A stretch of 64,000 nt of DNA, taken from the NCBI GenBank assembly GCA_025667525.1, contig CM046880.1, forward strand, positions 600,813,452 to 600,877,451, read 5' to 3'. The notes under the pieces were generated by a model that saw only the letters and a list, made by a program, of their open reading frames with translations, did no database searches and was not told the DNA's origin. The stretch is from Glebionis coronaria (lineage: Eukaryota > Streptophyta > Magnoliopsida > Asterales > Asteraceae). Both the position numbers and the translations under genes were made by a program. Shown piece by piece: positions 61,376 through 64,000 of this stretch (the first letter of the stretch is position 1; every line of letters starts with the position of its first letter).

Positions 61376-64000
61376 GATGGTATGCCATCACGATTTCCTT
61401 GTCTAGTAAAACCACAACTACATCACCAACTAATTTGCTACATTCAAGTCTGGTTAAAACATAGCCAAACCGAACCAAAACATGCTAAAGACGACCACAA
61501 CATGATCAATACAATCAAACCATAGTAGAAATCATATTTCCACGGATTTGGCATGGTTTGCCCACTTTATTCAGACTTTCTCCGGTTTCCCCGGTTAACG
61601 TCCGATTTCGTCCGATCTCGTCCGATTTCGTCCGTTTTGATATGTTTCGAACGGTCTAGCCCGTTTCAGCCGGATTTGGATGTGTATAACCATGTTTGAA
61701 AGTTGTACAGTTAGTATATGCCAATGCAATTATATATTGATGGAGGCAAAAGTGTTAAAGAAGAGACTGACTTGGTTCTCGAAGCCCAAGATCGTGTGAC
61801 GAAGAAGGCTTTCTTAAAAAGGTCATAACTTCAGCACAGTAAGTTCGTTTTCAGCCCGTGACCTGTCAAAACGACCGAAAAAACAAGAGGAACATCGCTG
61901 TATCCAACTTTAAGCTGGTTAAGTGATTTTGAAGGCCCAAAAGCCATTTTACTATGTTTTTTTCATTAGTTTTGTATATTTTCCATCTTTGTAGGTTTCC
62001 GAAGGAAAATCAATATCATTTTTGTGTTGATCAAACAATGTTAAATATTGTTTGAGCTCACTCGTATTTTTAATATCAATTGATGGTATGCCATCACGAT
62101 TTCCTTGTCTAGTAAAACCACAACTACATCACCAACTAATTTGCTACATTCAAGTCTGGTTAAAACATAGCCAAACCGAACCAAAACATGCTAAAGACGA
62201 CCACAACATGATCAATACAATCAAACCATAGTAGAAATCATATTTCCACGGATTTGGCATGGTTTGCCCACTTTATTCAGACTTTCTCCGGTTTCCCCGG
62301 TTAACGTCCGATTTCGTCCGATCTCGTCCGATTTCGTCCGTTTTGATATGTTTCGAACGGTCTAGCCCGTTTCAGCCGGATTTGGATGTGTATAACCATG
62401 TTTGAAAGTTGTACAGTTAGTATATGCCAATGCAATTATATATTGATGGAGGCAAAAGTGTTAAAGAAGAGACTGACTTGGTTCTCGAAGCCCAAGATCG
62501 TGTGACGAAGAAGGCTTTCTTAAAAAGGTCATAACTTCAGCACAGTAAGTTCGTTTTCAGCCCGTGACCTGTCAAAACGACCGAAAAAAACAAGAGGAAC
62601 ATCGCTGTAACCAACTTTAAGCTGGTTAAGTGATTTTGAAGGCCCAAAAAGCCATTTTACTATGTTTTTTTCATTAGTTTTGTATATTTTCCACCTTTGT
62701 AGGTTTCCGAAGGAAAATCAATATCATTTTTGTGTTGATCAAACAATGATAAATATTGTTTGAGCTCACTCGTATTTTTAATATCAATTGATGGTATGCC
62801 ATCACGATTTCCTTGTCTAGTAAAACCACAACTACATCACCAACTAATTTGCTACATTCAAGTCTGGTTAAAACATAGCCAAACCGAACCAAAACATGCT
62901 AAAGACGACCACAACATGATCAATACAATCAAACCATAGTAGAAATCATATTTCCACGGATTTGGCATGGTTTGCCCGCTTTATTCAGACTTTCTCCGGT
63001 TTCCCCGGTTAACGTCCGATTTCGTCCGATCTCGTCCGATTTCGTCCGTTTTGATATGTTTCGAACGGTCTAGCCCGTTTCAGCCGGATTTGGATGTGTA
63101 TAACCATGTTTGAAAGTTGTACAGTTAGTATATGCCAATGAAATTATATATTGATGGAGGCAAAAGTGTTAAAGAAGAGACTGACTTGGTTCTCGAAGCC
63201 CAAGATCGTGTGACGAAGAAGGCTTTCTTAAAAAGGTCATAACTTCAGCACAGTAAGTTCGTTTTCAGCCCGTGACCTGTCAAAACGACCGAAAAAACAA
63301 GAGGAACATCGCTGTAACCAACTTTAAGCTGGTTAAGTGATTTTGAAGGCCCAAAAGCCATTTTACTATGTTTTTTTCATTAGTTTTGTATATTTTCCAT
63401 CTTTGTAGGTTTCCGAAGGAAAATCAATATCATTTTTGTGTTGATCAAACAATGTTAAATATTGTTTGAGCTCACTCGTATTTTTAATATCAATTGATGG
63501 TATGCCATCACGATTTCCTTGTCTAGTAAAACCACAACTACATCACCAACTAATTTGCTACATTCAAGTCTGGTTAAAACATAGCCAAACCGAACCAAAA
63601 CATGCTAAAGACGACCACAACATGATCAATACAATCAAACCATAGTAGAAATCATATTTCCACGGATTTGGCATGGTTTGCCCGCTTTATTCAGACTTTC
63701 TCCGGTTTCCCCGGTTAACATCCGATTTCGTCCGATCTCGTCCGATTTCGTCCGTTTTGATATGTTTCGAACGGTCTAGCCCGTTTCAGCCGGATTTGGA
63801 TGTGTATAACCATGTTTGAAAGTTGTACAGTTAGTATATGCCAATGCAATTATATATTGATGGCGGCAAAAGTGTTAAAGAAGAGACTGACTTGGTTCTC
63901 GAAGCCCAAGATCGTGTGACGAAGAAGGCTTTCTTAAAAAGGTCATAACTTCAGCACAGTAAGTTCGTTTTCAGCCCGTGACCTGTCAAAACGACCGAAA
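61376..64000 (+). repeat. Satellite segment 12: return of the tetramer family, open at the window end
   Basis: Monomer starts are 61376, 62082, 62790 and 63496 (the last is truncated by the window end). The stretch 62082-64000 matches 40238-42156 in order: TGCCCACTTT, ATGCAATTAT, CACAGTAAG, the seven-A run and AATGATAAATATTG, then a plain monomer with CACAGTAAG, then TTAACATCCG with GATGGCGGC. Monomer lengths also agree (708 then 706). The monomer at 61376 does not correspond to the one before 40238, so the junction of the shared block lies around 62 kb. Confidence 0.9.

Larger units (their letters stand above)
1..64000 (+). repeat. Satellite DNA array, 707-bp monomer, 90 complete copies plus one partial
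   Basis: The motif GATGGTATGCC recurs at 1, 708, 1415, 2122 and so on to 63496, always on the plus strand. It defines 90 full monomers and a 505-bp partial one. Most spacings are 705-708 bp; others are near 687, 697 or 717. Neighbouring monomers differ at only a few to about twenty positions by eye. No interruption, inversion or foreign insertion is seen, and both ends continue beyond the window. The plus strand is an arbitrary choice because no gene orients the array. Long, homogenised, gene-free head-to-tail arrays of this kind are known as eukaryotic centromeric, pericentromeric or subtelomeric satellites; which of these applies here cannot be told. I do not recognise the monomer as a named satellite family. 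Confidence 0.98.

Noticed and set aside
1..64000. CRISPR-like or phage-like regular repeat
   Set aside because: The unit is about 707 bp with no repeat-spacer structure; neighbouring units are alike throughout, and no cas or phage gene is present.
1..64000. Ribosomal DNA spacer sub-repeats
   Set aside because: No rRNA gene sequence interrupts 64 kb, whereas spacer repeats would be broken by rRNA units within several kb.
1..64000. Tandem array of an LTR retrotransposon or rolling-circle element
   Set aside because: No reverse transcriptase, integrase, helicase, primer-binding site or target-site duplication is seen. The monomer may derive from non-coding retroelement DNA, but that is unproven.

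Overview
The whole 64-kb window is one uninterrupted satellite-DNA array. Reading from the recurring motif GATGGTATGCC, I count 90 complete monomers head to tail (positions 1-63495) plus the first 505 bp of a 91st (63496-64000). All are in the same orientation, and there is no spacer, no transposon insertion and no sequence that is not satellite. The modal monomer is 707 bp (roughly 60% A+T by eye). Both window edges lie inside the array, so its true size is unknown. I see no protein-coding gene, tRNA, rRNA, CRISPR array, telomeric repeat or prokaryotic feature. The short ORFs present are by-products of the repeat.

The layout points to eukaryotic constitutive heterochromatin (centromeric, pericentromeric, knob or subtelomeric). 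A plant is my best guess, from the long monomer and from T-rich tracts that look like retroelement non-coding DNA. The species and chromosome position cannot be read from the sequence.

Monomer length is quantised at about 687, 697, 707 or 717 bp because each monomer carries a small internal 10-bp tandem repeat (CGTCCGATTT-like) in 2, 3, 4 or 5 copies. Nearly all other length changes are 1-2 bp, mostly in homopolymers. Each monomer also has a cluster of dyad symmetries at its 3' end and junction, a 36-codon plus-strand ORF, and a site one base short of the CENP-B-box core (a full match in one monomer).

Region by region: 1-16211 mixes two linked haplotypes ('T' and 'G' types) with a tandem pair of 687-bp monomers, a trimer and a 6-monomer-spaced repeat. 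16212-19039 is a dimeric higher-order repeat (HOR). 19040-22578 is plain G-type. 22579-38119 is a long homogenised block marked by CATAATTTCAGC and CACTCTTATT, containing three EcoRI-bearing monomers. 38120-43063 is a tetrameric HOR (2826 bp). 43064-50149 is an irregular dimer with variable 10-bp copy number. 50150-54328 is a dimeric HOR of long and short monomers (about 1394 bp). 54329-58548 is a trimer duplicated in tandem at 2110 bp with no difference I could see. 58549-61375 holds two pairs of near-identical monomers. 61376-64000 returns to the tetramer family seen 21.8 kb earlier.

The interest therefore lies in the evolution of the array: slippage at 10 bp, unequal exchange giving local HORs of 1, 2, 3, 4 and 6 monomers, and a long-range transfer of a block across 31 monomers.
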